Below are positions 51,816 to 61,202 of a stretch of DNA of 64,000 bases, one piece after another (position 1 is the stretch's first letter; each line of letters starts with the position of its first letter). This DNA is from Erythrobacter colymbi (GTDB lineage: Bacteria > Pseudomonadota > Alphaproteobacteria > Sphingomonadales > Sphingomonadaceae): the NCBI RefSeq assembly GCF_002155685.1, contig NZ_MUYK01000007.1:1-64000 (forward strand), read 5' to 3'. The notes under the pieces were generated by a model, which worked only from the letters and a program-made list of their open reading frames with translations, searched no databases and had not been told where the DNA came from. The translations under genes were made by a program, and so were the position numbers.

Positions 51816-52832
51816 TCAGTGCCGCACCAGCCCCAGCGCCTTGTAGGCGGCGTCCAGCGTCGGCGTGCCGCGTTCGCGCGCCTTGGCCGCCCCGCGCGCG
51901 AGAATCGCGTCGAGCGCCTCGCGGTCGTCCTTCAGCGCCACGAATCGGTCGCGGATCGGGCCGAGGCTCGCCACCAAGAGATCGGCGAGCGCGGGCTTGA
52001 ACGCGCCGAAGCCCTGCCCGCCATACTGCGACAGCACCGCCGCCACCGGCTCACCGGCGAGCGCGGCGTAGATCCCGACGAGGTTCTTCGCCTCGGGGCG
52101 ATCGGCGAGGCCGGCCTCTTCCGAGGGCAGCGGCTCGGGATCGGTCTTCGCCTTCCTGATCTTCTGCGCCATCGTGTCGGCATCATCGACGAGGTTGATG
52201 CGGCTCATGTCGGACGGGTCCGACTTCGACATCTTGGCGTTGCCGTCCCGCAGCGACATGATCCGCGCGGCCTCGGCCGGGATGATCGGCTCGGGCAGGG
52301 TGAAGACGGGGGCGTCTTCGCTGGCAAAGTCGTTGTTGAACTTCTGCGCGATGTCGCGGGCGAGCTCGAGATGCTGCTTCTGGTCCTCGCCCACCGGCAC
52401 GTGGGTCGCTTGGTAGAGCAGCACGTCGGCGGCCTGAAGCACAGGGTAGGTGAAGAGGGCGACCGACTGCCCCTCGCGGTTCTTGCCGGCCTTGTCCTTC
52501 CACTGGGTCATGCGATTGAGCCAGCCCATGCGGGCCGTGCCGTTGAGCAGCCATTGCAGCTCTGCGTGCTGGGGCACCTGCGCCTGATTGAACAGCACCG
52601 AGCGGTCGGGATCGATCCCGCAGGCAACCAGCGCCGCGACCATCTCGAGCGTCCCCTGATGCAGCGTTGCCGGATCATGCGGCTGCGAGAGCGCGTGCAG
52701 ATCGGCGAGGAAGAACAGCGCCTCGGAACCGGGCTCCAGCGAATCCTGCATCGCCGCCCAGTTGCGGATCGCACCGAGGTAATTGCCCAGATGCAGATTG
52801 CCCGTCGGCTGGATGCCGGAAACCACGCGCAT
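51816..52832 (-). CDS. trpS: Tryptophanyl-tRNA synthetase
   Basis: A 338-residue class I synthetase that attaches Trp to its tRNA. The signatures HLGN (HIGH-like; [13 protein letters not shown]) and KMSKS ([11 protein letters not shown]) are intact, and [14 protein letters not shown] is the family block near the active site. Start ATG 52832 ([11 protein letters not shown]) is 1 bp after the murJ stop, so trpS is the last gene of a murJ-trpS transcript. Length matches the usual ~335. Confidence 0.96.
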   Translation of the reverse strand: MRVVSGIQPTGNLHLGNYLGAIRNWAAMQDSLEPGSEALFFLADLHALSQPHDPATLHQGTLEMVAALVACGIDPDRSVLFNQAQVPQHAELQWLLNGTARMGWLNRMTQWKDKAGKNREGQSVALFTYPVLQAADVLLYQATHVPVGEDQKQHLELARDIAQKFNNDFASEDAPVFTLPEPIIPAEAARIMSLRDGNAKMSKSDPSDMSRINLVDDADTMAQKIRKAKTDPEPLPSEEAGLADRPEAKNLVGIYAALAGEPVAAVLSQYGGQGFGAFKPALADLLVASLGPIRDRFVALKDDREALDAILARGAAKARERGTPTLDAAYKALGLVRH

Positions 52833-52833
52833 G

Positions 52834-54453
52834 CTATTCAACCTCCAGAATCTCGTCATCGGCCTTGTCGCGGGCCGGTCGCCGCCGCCGTAGCTGCGCT
52901 AGCAGGCTCTTGTCGAGCGCGCCGACGGCAAAGGCCATGCCGAAGAACACGATCCCGCCGCCCGCGACCAGCGCGCCGAGCGACCACAGCTTCTCGATCA
53001 GGTTGCCGCCGTAGCGGTCCTGCATCAGCGGCATCAGATACCACAGCACCGCCGTCATCGCGCCCGTCGCGACCAGCTGGCGCGCCACGCGGCCCATCAG
53101 CTTCGGTGTGAAGTGGAACCACCCGCGCTTGTGCAGGATGGCGTAGAGCAGCAGGCAATTGAGGCTCGCCGAGGCCGCGGTCGCGCCCGCAAGACCGACG
53201 ATCCCGAACCGCTCGACCACATAGAGGTTGAGCCCGACGTTGAAGATCAGCGAGGCGAGCGCGGTCCACACCGGCGTGCGGGTGTCCTCGCGCGCGAAGA
53301 AGCCGGGGTTCAGCACCTTGACGATCACGTAGGCGGGCAGCCCCGCCACCAGCGCGACAACGATGTTCGCCATGATCGCGCCGTCGGCCGCGGTGAACTT
53401 GCCGCCCACGAAGAACGCCGTGCAGAAAGCGGGCGCGCACACCGCGAGCGCGGCGGCGGCGGGCAGGGTGAGCAGGGTTGCGATCTCGAAGGCATTGGCC
53501 TGAAGGCGCTGCGCCTCGGCATTGTCGCCGGTGTGGATGTGGCGGCTCAGCATCGGCAGGATCGCGGTGCCCAGCGCAATCCCGACGATCCCCAGCGGCA
53601 TCTGGTTCAGCCGGTCGGCGAGCTTCAGCAGCGTCAGCGAGCCCTGCGGCAGCGAGGTGGCGAAGAAGGTGTCGACCAGCTGGCTGACCTGATAGATCCC
53701 CGCGCCGAAGGTGGCCGGCAGGATCAGCATGCCCAGCCGCTTCACCTCGGGCGTGAATTTCGGCAGCGTCACCTTCAGTCGCACACCTGCACGCCGCGTC
53801 GCCCAGGCGAGATAGCCCAGCTGCGCCACGCCCGAGAGCGAGACCGCGCTCGCCAGCGCATAGACCACCAGCACATCGTTGCCCGATCCCGCGCGCCACC
53901 AGTCGCCGATGATGATGCCCGAGATCAGGCAGATGTTGAGCAGGATCGGCGCCGCCGCGCCCGGGCCAAAGCGCGAGCGGGCGTTGAGCAGGCCGGACAG
54001 CATCGCCACCAGGCTGACCAGCCCGAGATAGGGGAAGGTCACGCGGCTGAGGAACACCGACAGCTCGAACTTGCCGGGCACGGTGGCGTATTCGCGGGCG
54101 AGCATCCACACGATCCCCGGCATCGCGATCATGCACAGGCCGGTAAAGGCGAGCAGCACCCAGACGAACACGCTGAGCACGTCATTCGCGAAGGCGGTCG
54201 CCGCTTCCTCGCTCCCCGGCTCGCCGTCACGCCCGTGGAGCGCGCGGCTGTAAAGCGGGACGAAGGCGACGCTGAAGGCACCCTCCGCGAACAGGCGCCG
54301 GAAGGTGTTGGGGAGGGTAAAGGCGAGCTGGAACGCGTCGGCCGCCAGCCCCGCGCCCAGCGCGCGGGCCAGCAGGATGTCGCGGGCAAAGCCGAACACC
54401 CGGCTGACCGCGGTCAGCCCGCCGATGGTGCCGACGTTCCTGAGTAGGCTCAT
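52834..54453 (-). CDS. murJ: Lipid II flippase MurJ
   Basis: A 539-residue MATE-like/MOP flippase that moves lipid II across the inner membrane for peptidoglycan synthesis. N-terminal [27 protein letters not shown] is the family start. The conserved arginines (RVFGFARD, about 19-26) and [14 protein letters not shown] (about 51-64) are intact. About 14 helices follow. Stop and the trpS start are adjacent, and secB lies 28 bp upstream on the same strand. Confidence 0.95.
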   Translation of the reverse strand: MSLLRNVGTIGGLTAVSRVFGFARDILLARALGAGLAADAFQLAFTLPNTFRRLFAEGAFSVAFVPLYSRALHGRDGEPGSEEAATAFANDVLSVFVWVLLAFTGLCMIAMPGIVWMLAREYATVPGKFELSVFLSRVTFPYLGLVSLVAMLSGLLNARSRFGPGAAAPILLNICLISGIIIGDWWRAGSGNDVLVVYALASAVSLSGVAQLGYLAWATRRAGVRLKVTLPKFTPEVKRLGMLILPATFGAGIYQVSQLVDTFFATSLPQGSLTLLKLADRLNQMPLGIVGIALGTAILPMLSRHIHTGDNAEAQRLQANAFEIATLLTLPAAAALAVCAPAFCTAFFVGGKFTAADGAIMANIVVALVAGLPAYVIVKVLNPGFFAREDTRTPVWTALASLIFNVGLNLYVVERFGIVGLAGATAASASLNCLLLYAILHKRGWFHFTPKLMGRVARQLVATGAMTAVLWYLMPLMQDRYGGNLIEKLWSLGALVAGGGIVFFGMAFAVGALDKSLLAQLRRRRPARDKADDEILEVE

Positions 54454-54481
54454 GCCTGCCCCCGCCCCCGGGTGCACAAGA

Positions 54482-55027
54482 TCAGGCGTTCCCGGTGACC
54501 GGCTTGATCGGCTCGCCCCCGGCGGCTTCCTCGGCCCGGCGCGCGGCGAGCTGCTGCGCGTAGAGACCGTTGAAATCGACCGGATCGACCATCAGCGGCG
54601 GGAAACCGGCATCGCGCACGGCATCGGCAACGACGCGGCGGGCGAAGGGGAACAGCAGGCGCGGCGCTTCGGCGTAGAGGAAGGCGTGGGCCTGATCCTC
54701 GGGCACGTTGCGCATGCCGACAAGGCCGCAATAGGCCAGATCGACGATATACATCGTCCCGCGCTGCGAAGAGGCGGTGAGCGTCAGCTTCAGCGTCACT
54801 TCGTGGACGCCTTCGCCCACCGGATCGGCGCCGATGTTGAACTGCACGTCGATCTGCGGCGGCTCGGGCCACTGGTAGACATCGGGCGCGGCCGGGTTCT
54901 CGACCGAAAGGTCCTTCACGTATTGCGTGATGATCCCCACCGCCGGGCTGGTGTCGACCCCGTTGGGCTGCGGCCCTTCGCCGGCAGCGGTGTCGAGGTT
55001 GGTGAGGACGCCTTCTTCTTCGGCCAT
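54482..55027 (-). CDS. secB: Protein-export chaperone SecB
   Basis: 181 residues; keeps secretory precursors unfolded for SecA. Start ATG 55027 (MAEEEGVLTN). The fold is visible as TQYVKDLSVENPAAPDVYQW, VEVTLKLTLTA-like strands, VDLAYCGLVGM and FARRVVADAVRDAGFPPLMVDPVDF. The N-terminus has a longer acidic extension than E. coli SecB (155), as in other alphaproteobacteria. Followed by murJ and trpS. Divergent from the Tim44-like gene, as usual in this class. Confidence 0.95.
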   Translation of the reverse strand: MAEEEGVLTNLDTAAGEGPQPNGVDTSPAVGIITQYVKDLSVENPAAPDVYQWPEPPQIDVQFNIGADPVGEGVHEVTLKLTLTASSQRGTMYIVDLAYCGLVGMRNVPEDQAHAFLYAEAPRLLFPFARRVVADAVRDAGFPPLMVDPVDFNGLYAQQLAARRAEEAAGGEPIKPVTGNA

Positions 55028-55314
55028 GTGTCGCCAGTCTTTCCAAGTATGCCGTGATGGCAAAGAGTGTAACAGGTGATGCGCCCGGCGCACCCGAAGG
55101 GCGCAGGCTGCTCGTCGGCGCGCCTAGCAGGGGCGAGAGAACGCCGCAACCGCGCCGCGCTTTCGGACGTATCTCCTGCGCCATGCAACCCGCACAGCAA
55201 CCTATCGGGCGTTGGCGAATTGTAATGAGACCCTATTTAAGGCAGGGTAATGTTCTCTTGGGCGGTGCGGCGTTCCCCCGCGTGCGCGCCAGATGCGACG
55301 ATCGGATTGGTATA

Positions 55315-55965
55315 GTGCTCGAAATCGTTCTCCTCGCCATGGTGGCCGCGTTCCTCGGCCTGCGCCTCTATTCGGTGCTCGGACGCCGTGCGGAGCAGGA
55401 GGAAGAGCCTGTGCCGCAGCGCTTCGAATCGGACGATGTCCCCGCGATCCGCCCCGCCGCCATGCCCGCACCCGTCGCCCAGCCGCGCCCGGCCGAGCTC
55501 GAAGGTGTGATGCCCGCGGTCGAGCGTGCGCTGCGCGAGATCGCCGCGGCCGACAGCAAGTTCAACCTCGTGCAGTTCCTCGACGGGGCCAAGGGCGCCT
55601 ATCGCATGATCCTCGAAGCCTTCTGGAAGGGCGACCGCGAGACCCTGCGCGAGCTGTGCGACGATGATGTCTATGCCGGCTTCACCGCCGCGCTCGACGC
55701 GCGCGAGGCGGCGGGCGAGACGCTCGAGAACACGCTGATCCGGATCGAGGAAGTGCGCATCCATTCGGCAGTGCTCGATGGCCGCATCGCGCGCATCGCA
55801 CTGCTGTTCGTGGCCGATATCGCCGCGGTCACCCGCGACAAGGACGGCACCGTCATCGCCGGATCGCTCGACGACGCGATCGAGAGCCGCGACGTGTGGA
55901 CCTTCTCGCGCAATGTTGGCGCGCGCGATCCCAACTGGCTGCTCGACGAGACTGACGAAGGTTGA
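55315..55965 (+). CDS. Tim44/TimA domain-containing protein
   Basis: 216 residues, GTG start at 55315 because it opens with the family's membrane helix (LEIVLLAMVAAFLGLRLYSVLG); the frame is open further upstream without a signal. An R-rich turn, proline-rich linker (about 35-60) and the Tim44-like alpha/beta domain (FLDGAKGAYRMILEAFWKGD through DVWTFSRNVGARDPNWLLDET) follow. The domain is related to the membrane-facing part of mitochondrial Tim44. With mltA and smr downstream it forms a conserved alphaproteobacterial cluster. Confidence 0.88.
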   Translation: MLEIVLLAMVAAFLGLRLYSVLGRRAEQEEEPVPQRFESDDVPAIRPAAMPAPVAQPRPAELEGVMPAVERALREIAAADSKFNLVQFLDGAKGAYRMILEAFWKGDRETLRELCDDDVYAGFTAALDAREAAGETLENTLIRIEEVRIHSAVLDGRIARIALLFVADIAAVTRDKDGTVIAGSLDDAIESRDVWTFSRNVGARDPNWLLDETDEG

Positions 55966-56006
55966 TCTCGGGGGGCGCTGCCCCTCCGCCGATAAGGAGC
56001 TGACCC

Positions 56007-57182
56007 ATGCGCGCGCTGCTTGCTCTGGCGATGCTGCTGGCGCTGGCGGCCTGTGGCCGCGTGATCCCGCCGCCTGCCGTGACCACGCCGGTCGCGCCGG
56101 TTGCTGCCAATGCCGCGATGGCGGGCGTGGCGCTCGGCCCGGCGCTGGCAGGGCTGGGCCTCGCCGATCCGGACGCACGCGGCGCGCTGGCGAGTTTCAT
56201 CGAATCCTGCCCCAAACTCCTCGCCCGCGACGATGCCAGCGGGCTGACGCGGCGCGAGGACTGGCAACCCGCCTGCACCGCCGCGCGCGGCTGGGACGCC
56301 GGGCGGGCGCGCGCCTTCTTCGCCGAGCACTTCACCCCCGTGCAGGTGGGTGACGGCAAGGCCTTCGCGACCGGCTATTTCGAGCCCGAGATCGCCGGCA
56401 GCCGCACGCGCCGTCCGGGATACGAGGTGCCGGTCTATGGCATGCCTACCGACCTCGTGCGCGGCTGGCCGGACGATGTCGCCGCCTCGGAGCGCACCGG
56501 TCGCCCGCCGCTCGGGCGCTATGACGAGAGCGGCAAGTTCGTGCTCTACCACGACCGCGCGGCGATCGAGGACGGGGCGCTCGCGGGCAAGGCGCCGGTG
56601 ATCGCTTACGCCGCCGATCCGGTCGAATTCTTCTTCCTCCAGATCCAGGGCTCCGGCCGCTTGCGCACGCCCGAGGGCGAGGTGATCCGCATCGGTTATG
56701 CCGGGCAGAACGGGCGCGAATATACCGGGATCGGCGGCCTGATGCGCGAGCGCGGGCTTCTGGGGAGCGGGCCGGGGCAATATCCGGGCTCGATGCAGGG
56801 CATCATGGCCTATATCCGCGAGAACCCGGCGGAAGGCCGCGCGCTGATGCGCGAGAACAAGAGCTGGGTGTTCTTCGCCGAGCTGAAGGGTGACGGGCCG
56901 CTGGGCGCGCTGGGCGTGCCGGTGCGGCGCGAAGCCTCCGTCGCCGCCGACCCCGCCTTCGTGCCGCTCGGCGCGCCGGTGTTCCTCGACCTCGACCGCA
57001 CGGAAGCTACGGGCTTGTGGATCGCGCAGGACACCGGCGGGGCGATCAAGGGCGCGAACCGCTTCGACACCTTCTGGGGCGCGGGCGAAGACGCGCGCCG
57101 CATCGCGGGCGGGATGAGCGGGCGCGGGCGCGCCTTCATTCTGCTGCCCAAGGACGCGGCCGCGCGGCTGACCCGCAGATGA
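56007..57182 (+). CDS. mltA: Membrane-bound lytic murein transglycosylase A
   Basis: A 391-residue lipoprotein (lipobox LALAAC, cleavage before C16). The MltA domain holds TGYFEPEIAGSRTRRPGYEVPVYG, QIQGSGRLRT (double-psi barrel), and DTGGAIKGANRFDTFWGAGEDA with the catalytic aspartate. It cleaves peptidoglycan, leaving 1,6-anhydro ends, at the inner face of the outer membrane. The stop overlaps smr (ATGA). Confidence 0.95.
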   Translation: MRALLALAMLLALAACGRVIPPPAVTTPVAPVAANAAMAGVALGPALAGLGLADPDARGALASFIESCPKLLARDDASGLTRREDWQPACTAARGWDAGRARAFFAEHFTPVQVGDGKAFATGYFEPEIAGSRTRRPGYEVPVYGMPTDLVRGWPDDVAASERTGRPPLGRYDESGKFVLYHDRAAIEDGALAGKAPVIAYAADPVEFFFLQIQGSGRLRTPEGEVIRIGYAGQNGREYTGIGGLMRERGLLGSGPGQYPGSMQGIMAYIRENPAEGRALMRENKSWVFFAELKGDGPLGALGVPVRREASVAADPAFVPLGAPVFLDLDRTEATGLWIAQDTGGAIKGANRFDTFWGAGEDARRIAGGMSGRGRAFILLPKDAAARLTRR

Positions 57183-57790
57183 GAACGCCGCGGGGGCTAT
57201 CGGTGGGTGAACAGGCGGCCTGGGCGCACCTTGCCTCGAGCGTGAAGCCGCTGCCGGGGAAGCGCCGTCCCGATCCTCCCGCTGTCGCCAAGCCTGCGCC
57301 GGTCGAGACGGCCAAGCCCGCTCCGCCGAGCAAGTTCGTCAAGCCGGTGAAGACTGCCACCAAACCCTCCACCCCCTTAAGAGAGGGGCAGGGGGTGGGG
57401 GCCCGGCGCCCGAAGACCGCACCTGCTCCGCCTCCCGCTCCCGCCCCTCCGGGCCTCGATTCCCACTGGGACCGCCGCGTGAAGGCGGGGCGGCTCGAGC
57501 CCGATCTGACGCTCGATCTCCACGGCCACACGCTCGACACCGCCTATGACCGGATCATGGCGGGGATCGATCAGGCCCGGGCGATGAACGCGCGGGTGGT
57601 GCTGGTGGTGGCGGGGCGCGAGCGGCCGGTCGATCCCGCCGACCGCATGGCCAAGCGCGGGGCGATCCGCGCCAAGCTGCTCGACTGGCTCGCCGCGAGC
57701 CGCCATGCCGATGCCATCACCGCCGTGCGCCGCGCCCATATCCGTCACGGGGGCGAGGGCGCGCTCTACCTGATCCTCAGGCGCCGCTGA
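57179..57790 (+). CDS. Smr domain protein with a repeat-derived insert
   Basis: 203 residues. The C-terminal Smr domain (about 105-203) has LTLDLHGHTLDTAYDRI, and HGGEGALYLILRRR at the end, with the DLHG motif typical of MutS2-like nicking domains. The N-terminal half is proline/lysine-rich and appears disordered. Codons covering bases 57365-57401 encode STPLREGQGVGA, read from a palindromic repeat. Co-translated with mltA. Its 3' end overlaps the convergent FAD hydroxylase by 14 bp. Confidence 0.88.
   Translation: MRTPRGLSVGEQAAWAHLASSVKPLPGKRRPDPPAVAKPAPVETAKPAPPSKFVKPVKTATKPSTPLREGQGVGARRPKTAPAPPPAPAPPGLDSHWDRRVKAGRLEPDLTLDLHGHTLDTAYDRIMAGIDQARAMNARVVLVVAGRERPVDPADRMAKRGAIRAKLLDWLAASRHADAITAVRRAHIRHGGEGALYLILRRR
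57365..57401 (+). repeat. Palindromic repeat inside the Smr coding sequence
   Basis: CCACCCCC (57369-57376) and GGGGGTGG (57391-57398) are inverted copies around [20 protein letters not shown] symmetry. The unit contributes in-frame residues TPLREGQGVG. Such GGGCAGGGGGTGGG-rich palindromes recur in alphaproteobacterial intergenic regions. Confidence 0.7.
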
Positions 57791-59243
57791 GCGCCGCGCG
57801 CCATGCCCGGTCGAGCTCGGCGGGGGTGCCGGTGCCGAAGACATGGCGGTCGGGCCGCACCAGCACCGCCTCGACCCCGTGCGCATCGAGCCACCGGGCG
57901 ATCTGCGCGCCGAAGGGGCCGAGCCGCGCGGTGGAGGTGTCGCGCCGGTCGATCAGCCACACGCCGTCGCCCAGCACATCGTCGAGCCGCGCGCCATCGG
58001 CGGCGATGAACTGCGGGAAATAGCTGCCCGCCCCCGGTGCGCCCCTCAGGATCACCCCGCCACCCAGCGGCGGATAGGCGGGCGGGCCGGAAGGCAGCTT
58101 GCCGAGCGCCTTCGCCAGACCGAGCTTCGCATCGCGCATCCACGCCCCAATCCGGCTGGTGGTGCACACCATCCGCCCCATCAGACACGCCATGTCGATC
58201 GTCGCCCTGAGGTGCGGCGCGCGTTCGGGCTGGTAGCTGTCGAGCAGCGCCTCCCCCGCCTCGCCCCGGCACACCGCCGCGAGCTTCCACGCGAGGTTCG
58301 CCGCATCCCTCAGCCCCGAGCACATCCCTTGTCCTGCAAAGGGCGGGGTCTGGTGTGCGGCGTCTCCGGCGAGCAGCACGCGGCCCTTGCGCCATTCCTC
58401 GGCAATGCGCGCACGGAAAGTGTAGACGGCGGTGCGCTCGATCCTGACCGCGCCTTCCACACCCCACGGCGCGAGCAGGCGTTCGACATTGGCGGGCGCG
58501 CTGACCGCCTCGGGAGTCTCGCCGGGCAGGATCATGAACTCCCAGCGGTGGCGGCCTTCGCCCATCAGCACGCAGGTGGTGGGCCGCGCGGGGTCGCAGA
58601 TCTGCAAATTGGCGGTGGGGAGCTTCGACGGATCATCCACCAGCACGTCGACCACCAGCCACGGCTCCTCGAAGCCCAGATCCTCGAAGGTGATGCCGCA
58701 AGCCTTCCGCACCGGACTGCGCGCCCCGTCCGCGCCGACGAGCCAGCGGGCGCGCAGCGAGCGCTCGCCTTCGGGCGTGGCGAAGGTGGCGGTGACCCCG
58801 TCGGGCTCCGCGAAGAAGCCCTGCATGTGCCACCCGCTGCGCAAGGCATCCGGTGCGCGCGCGGCCATTGCCTGCCGCAGCGCCGCCTCGACCGAGGGCT
58901 GGTGGATCATGTTGGCGACCGGCCAGCCGCCCGGCCCGATCCCGCTCGCGCCGGTGAAGGCCATCAGCACCTTGCCGCGCGCGTTGCGGAACTCGTAGGC
59001 ATCGGCGCGGCGGCTGGTCGCCATCACCGCTTCGGCCGCGCCGGCCTCTTGCAGGATGCGCATCCCCTCGTGATCGATATGCGCCGCGCGGGGGAGGGGG
59101 AAGATCGCCGCTTCCTTCTCGGCGACGATCACGCTGACTCCGCGCCGCGCGAGCAGCCCCGCGAGCGTCACCCCCGTCGGCCCGCCGCCGACGATCAGGA
59201 CGTCGCACTCATTTGGGCAGTCGAACTCGCCCCCCGCGCCCAC
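57777..59243 (-). CDS. FAD-dependent aromatic hydroxylase (MhpA/PobA-type)
   Basis: 488 residues. GTG start at 59243 with GAGGG 9 bp upstream. FAD sites: VLIVGGGPTGVTLAGLLARRG (about 15-35), VGADGARSPVRK (DG motif) and VLLAGDAAHQTPPFAGQGM (GD motif). NAD(P)H-dependent monooxygenases of this type hydroxylate phenolic acids, such as 3-(3-hydroxyphenyl)propionate. The stop of the upstream hydrolase gene overlaps its ribosome binding region. With the FAH and dioxygenase genes it forms a three-gene catabolic operon. Confidence 0.88.
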   Translation of the reverse strand: MGAGGEFDCPNECDVLIVGGGPTGVTLAGLLARRGVSVIVAEKEAAIFPLPRAAHIDHEGMRILQEAGAAEAVMATSRRADAYEFRNARGKVLMAFTGASGIGPGGWPVANMIHQPSVEAALRQAMAARAPDALRSGWHMQGFFAEPDGVTATFATPEGERSLRARWLVGADGARSPVRKACGITFEDLGFEEPWLVVDVLVDDPSKLPTANLQICDPARPTTCVLMGEGRHRWEFMILPGETPEAVSAPANVERLLAPWGVEGAVRIERTAVYTFRARIAEEWRKGRVLLAGDAAHQTPPFAGQGMCSGLRDAANLAWKLAAVCRGEAGEALLDSYQPERAPHLRATIDMACLMGRMVCTTSRIGAWMRDAKLGLAKALGKLPSGPPAYPPLGGGVILRGAPGAGSYFPQFIAADGARLDDVLGDGVWLIDRRDTSTARLGPFGAQIARWLDAHGVEAVLVRPDRHVFGTGTPAELDRAWRAALSGA

Positions 59244-59247
59244 AGGA

Positions 59248-60087
59248 TCAGCCCTCGGCGACCATCGTGCCCTCGATATGGCCGATGCGATCAATCTCGG
59301 TCCGCACCACATCGCCCGCTTTCAGGAACCGCTTCGGCTCCATCGCCGCCCCGATCCCGCCCGGGGTGCCGGTGAACAGGCAGTCGCCCGGCTCCAGCGT
59401 CATGCCGACCGAGAGGTGCTCGACCTGCTGCCACACATCGTAGACGAGGTGCTGCGTGTTCGAGTTCTGCCGCTCCTCGCCATTCACATAGCAGCGGATG
59501 CCCAGATCATGCGGATCGCCGATCTCGTCGGCGGTGACGATCCACGGCCCCATCGGCGCGTGGGTGTCGAAGCTCTTGCCGAGCGCCCATTGCGGCACGG
59601 CGTGCTGCCACATCCGCTCGGTCACGTCATTGCCGACGGTATAGCCGAAGATCGCGGCGGGCGCGTCGGCGGCGGCGATATGCTTGCCGCCCTTGCCGAT
59701 CACGGCGACCAGCTCCGCCTCGTAATCGGGCGTCATGGTGCCGCGGGCGATCAGGATCGGATCATAGGGGCCGTTCACCGAGGTCTGCGCCTTGGTGAAC
59801 CACACCTGCCGCTCGGGCGTGCCGAGGCCGCTTTCGGCGATGTGGTCGGCATAGTTGAGGCCGATGGCGAAGATCTTGCCCGGGCGCGGGACGGGGGCCT
59901 CCAGCTTGACCTCGGCAAGCGGGATGCCTGTGCCGGTGGCGGCCTTGGCTTCGAGGCCGGGCTTCAGCGCATCCCAGTCGCGGATCAGGTCGATCATCGT
60001 TCCGGCGACGCCGGTCTCGACGACGCTATCGCCGACAACGATCCCGGTGCGGGTCTTGCCGGCGTGGGTGAAGGTGCAGAGTTTCAT
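59248..60087 (-). CDS. Fumarylacetoacetate hydrolase family protein
   Basis: A 279-residue FAH-fold hydrolase/decarboxylase of C-C bonds. The motif IFAIGLNYADHIAESG (about 73-88) and GPYDPILI are standard, as are DYEAELVAVIGKGGKHI (metal E-x-E region), GYTVGNDVTERMWQ and FTGTPGGIG (about 241-249). In aromatic meta-cleavage routes this family handles the ring-fission product. It lies between the FAD hydroxylase and the dioxygenase-like gene with 3-bp spacing. Confidence 0.9.
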   Translation of the reverse strand: MKLCTFTHAGKTRTGIVVGDSVVETGVAGTMIDLIRDWDALKPGLEAKAATGTGIPLAEVKLEAPVPRPGKIFAIGLNYADHIAESGLGTPERQVWFTKAQTSVNGPYDPILIARGTMTPDYEAELVAVIGKGGKHIAAADAPAAIFGYTVGNDVTERMWQHAVPQWALGKSFDTHAPMGPWIVTADEIGDPHDLGIRCYVNGEERQNSNTQHLVYDVWQQVEHLSVGMTLEPGDCLFTGTPGGIGAAMEPKRFLKAGDVVRTEIDRIGHIEGTMVAEG

Positions 60088-60090
60088 CGG

Positions 60091-61101
60091 TCAGGCTTCC
60101 TTGGGGGTGCGGGAGAACAGGCGCTTCAAACGCAGCTGCATGGCGGTGACGAAGGCGACGAGGCCGGGGGGCGGGGCCATGCGCCCTGCAAACATCGGGT
60201 GCGGCGCCCCCCATTGCACGGCTAATAGCGCCTGCATGGTCTGCCTGGCGGGCGGATCGGCGGCGGTGAACAGGTCGCCGTCGGTCCAGTGCTCGAGCTC
60301 GTTGCCGAAGGGATCTTTCCAGTAGTCGAAAATCTGGCTGCCCATGATGTGACGGCCCACGCCCCATGCGGCCTCGCGTTCGCGCGATTTGAGCCATTCG
60401 TGCCCGCACATCAGGTCATCGAGGCTCTCGACCTCGAAGGCGGCGTGGAGCAGCCCGAGCGCGCCGGGAAGCTGGGCGAGGAAGATCGTGTGGTGATCGG
60501 AGGGCAGATCGCCCCGGTCGCAGCGCATGAAGGCGCCGAGCGGCACGTCCGGCGCGGCCTCGATCTCGTCGGAGGTGAGGAAGCCGAAGCGGTCCTTCCA
60601 CCACGCCTCCGACCGGCGGAAATCGCTGACCTTGAGCACAGCGTGGCCGATGCGGCGGACGTGGGCGGGGGCGGGTTCGAGGCGGATCGTGGCGCGCTGG
60701 CGGGGCTTGTCGGCAGCCGAGTTGAAGCGGGGCGCGGTGCAGGGGGCGGGAGCCTCGCAGTGCTGGCCCGCGACGACCTCGACCGCGTAGCCGTCAGGAT
60801 CGGTGAGTCGCACCACCATGCCGCCGCCCGGTTCGCCGAAGGGCTCGACCGGCAGGCCCTCGTGCGCGGCGAGGCGTTCGAGATCGGCGATGCTGCCCGC
60901 GCGCAGGCCCACGGCGAGGAACTTCGCCTCGCCCTTTTCGGTGACGTGGACGAAGGGCCGCCCGTCGCTGCCCTTGCCGTAGAGCCGGCCGGCGTCCTCG
61001 AAGCATGTGAGGCCGAAATCCTCGAGAAAGCCGCGCATCAGCGCGAGATCGGGCGCGGCGAAGCGGACATGGGCGATGTCCTCGACCCGGATGATGGCCA
61101 T
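60091..61101 (-). CDS. Two-domain VOC (extradiol dioxygenase-like) protein
   Basis: 336 residues, two VOC domains (about 5-110 and 150-270). Possible metal ligands are H11 (EDIAHVRFAA), H153 (RIGHAVLKVSD) with H215-like (LGLLHAAFEV) and E268 (GNELEHWTDGD). The middle is typical of 2,3-dihydroxybiphenyl/catechol 2,3-dioxygenases, which open aromatic rings. It is the first gene of the operon, facing tetR across two operators. Confidence 0.85.
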   Translation of the reverse strand: MAIIRVEDIAHVRFAAPDLALMRGFLEDFGLTCFEDAGRLYGKGSDGRPFVHVTEKGEAKFLAVGLRAGSIADLERLAAHEGLPVEPFGEPGGGMVVRLTDPDGYAVEVVAGQHCEAPAPCTAPRFNSAADKPRQRATIRLEPAPAHVRRIGHAVLKVSDFRRSEAWWKDRFGFLTSDEIEAAPDVPLGAFMRCDRGDLPSDHHTIFLAQLPGALGLLHAAFEVESLDDLMCGHEWLKSREREAAWGVGRHIMGSQIFDYWKDPFGNELEHWTDGDLFTAADPPARQTMQALLAVQWGAPHPMFAGRMAPPPGLVAFVTAMQLRLKRLFSRTPKEA

Positions 61102-61147
61102 GATCCCCTCCCCTGCGCGGCGCCCGTGTTTTGCGCCGAATCAATTC

Positions 61148-61188
61148 TGACTATTTGGTCAATCTGCTTGAAACTGACCAATTGGTCA
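61148..61188. promoter_or_regulatory. Two palindromic operators between the catabolic operon and tetR
   Basis: TGACTATTTGGTCA (61148-61161) and TGACCAATTGGTCA (61175-61188) share 12 of 14 bases; the second is a perfect palindrome. Centres are 27 bp apart. They lie within the 101-bp divergent gap, so one regulator could control both promoters. Confidence 0.75.
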
Positions 61189-61202
61189 AGTATGCGTGAG
61201 GC

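Noticed and set aside
54305..55057. Plus-strand open frame overlapping murJ and secB
   Set aside because: It is opposite two certain genes and has no recognisable fold.
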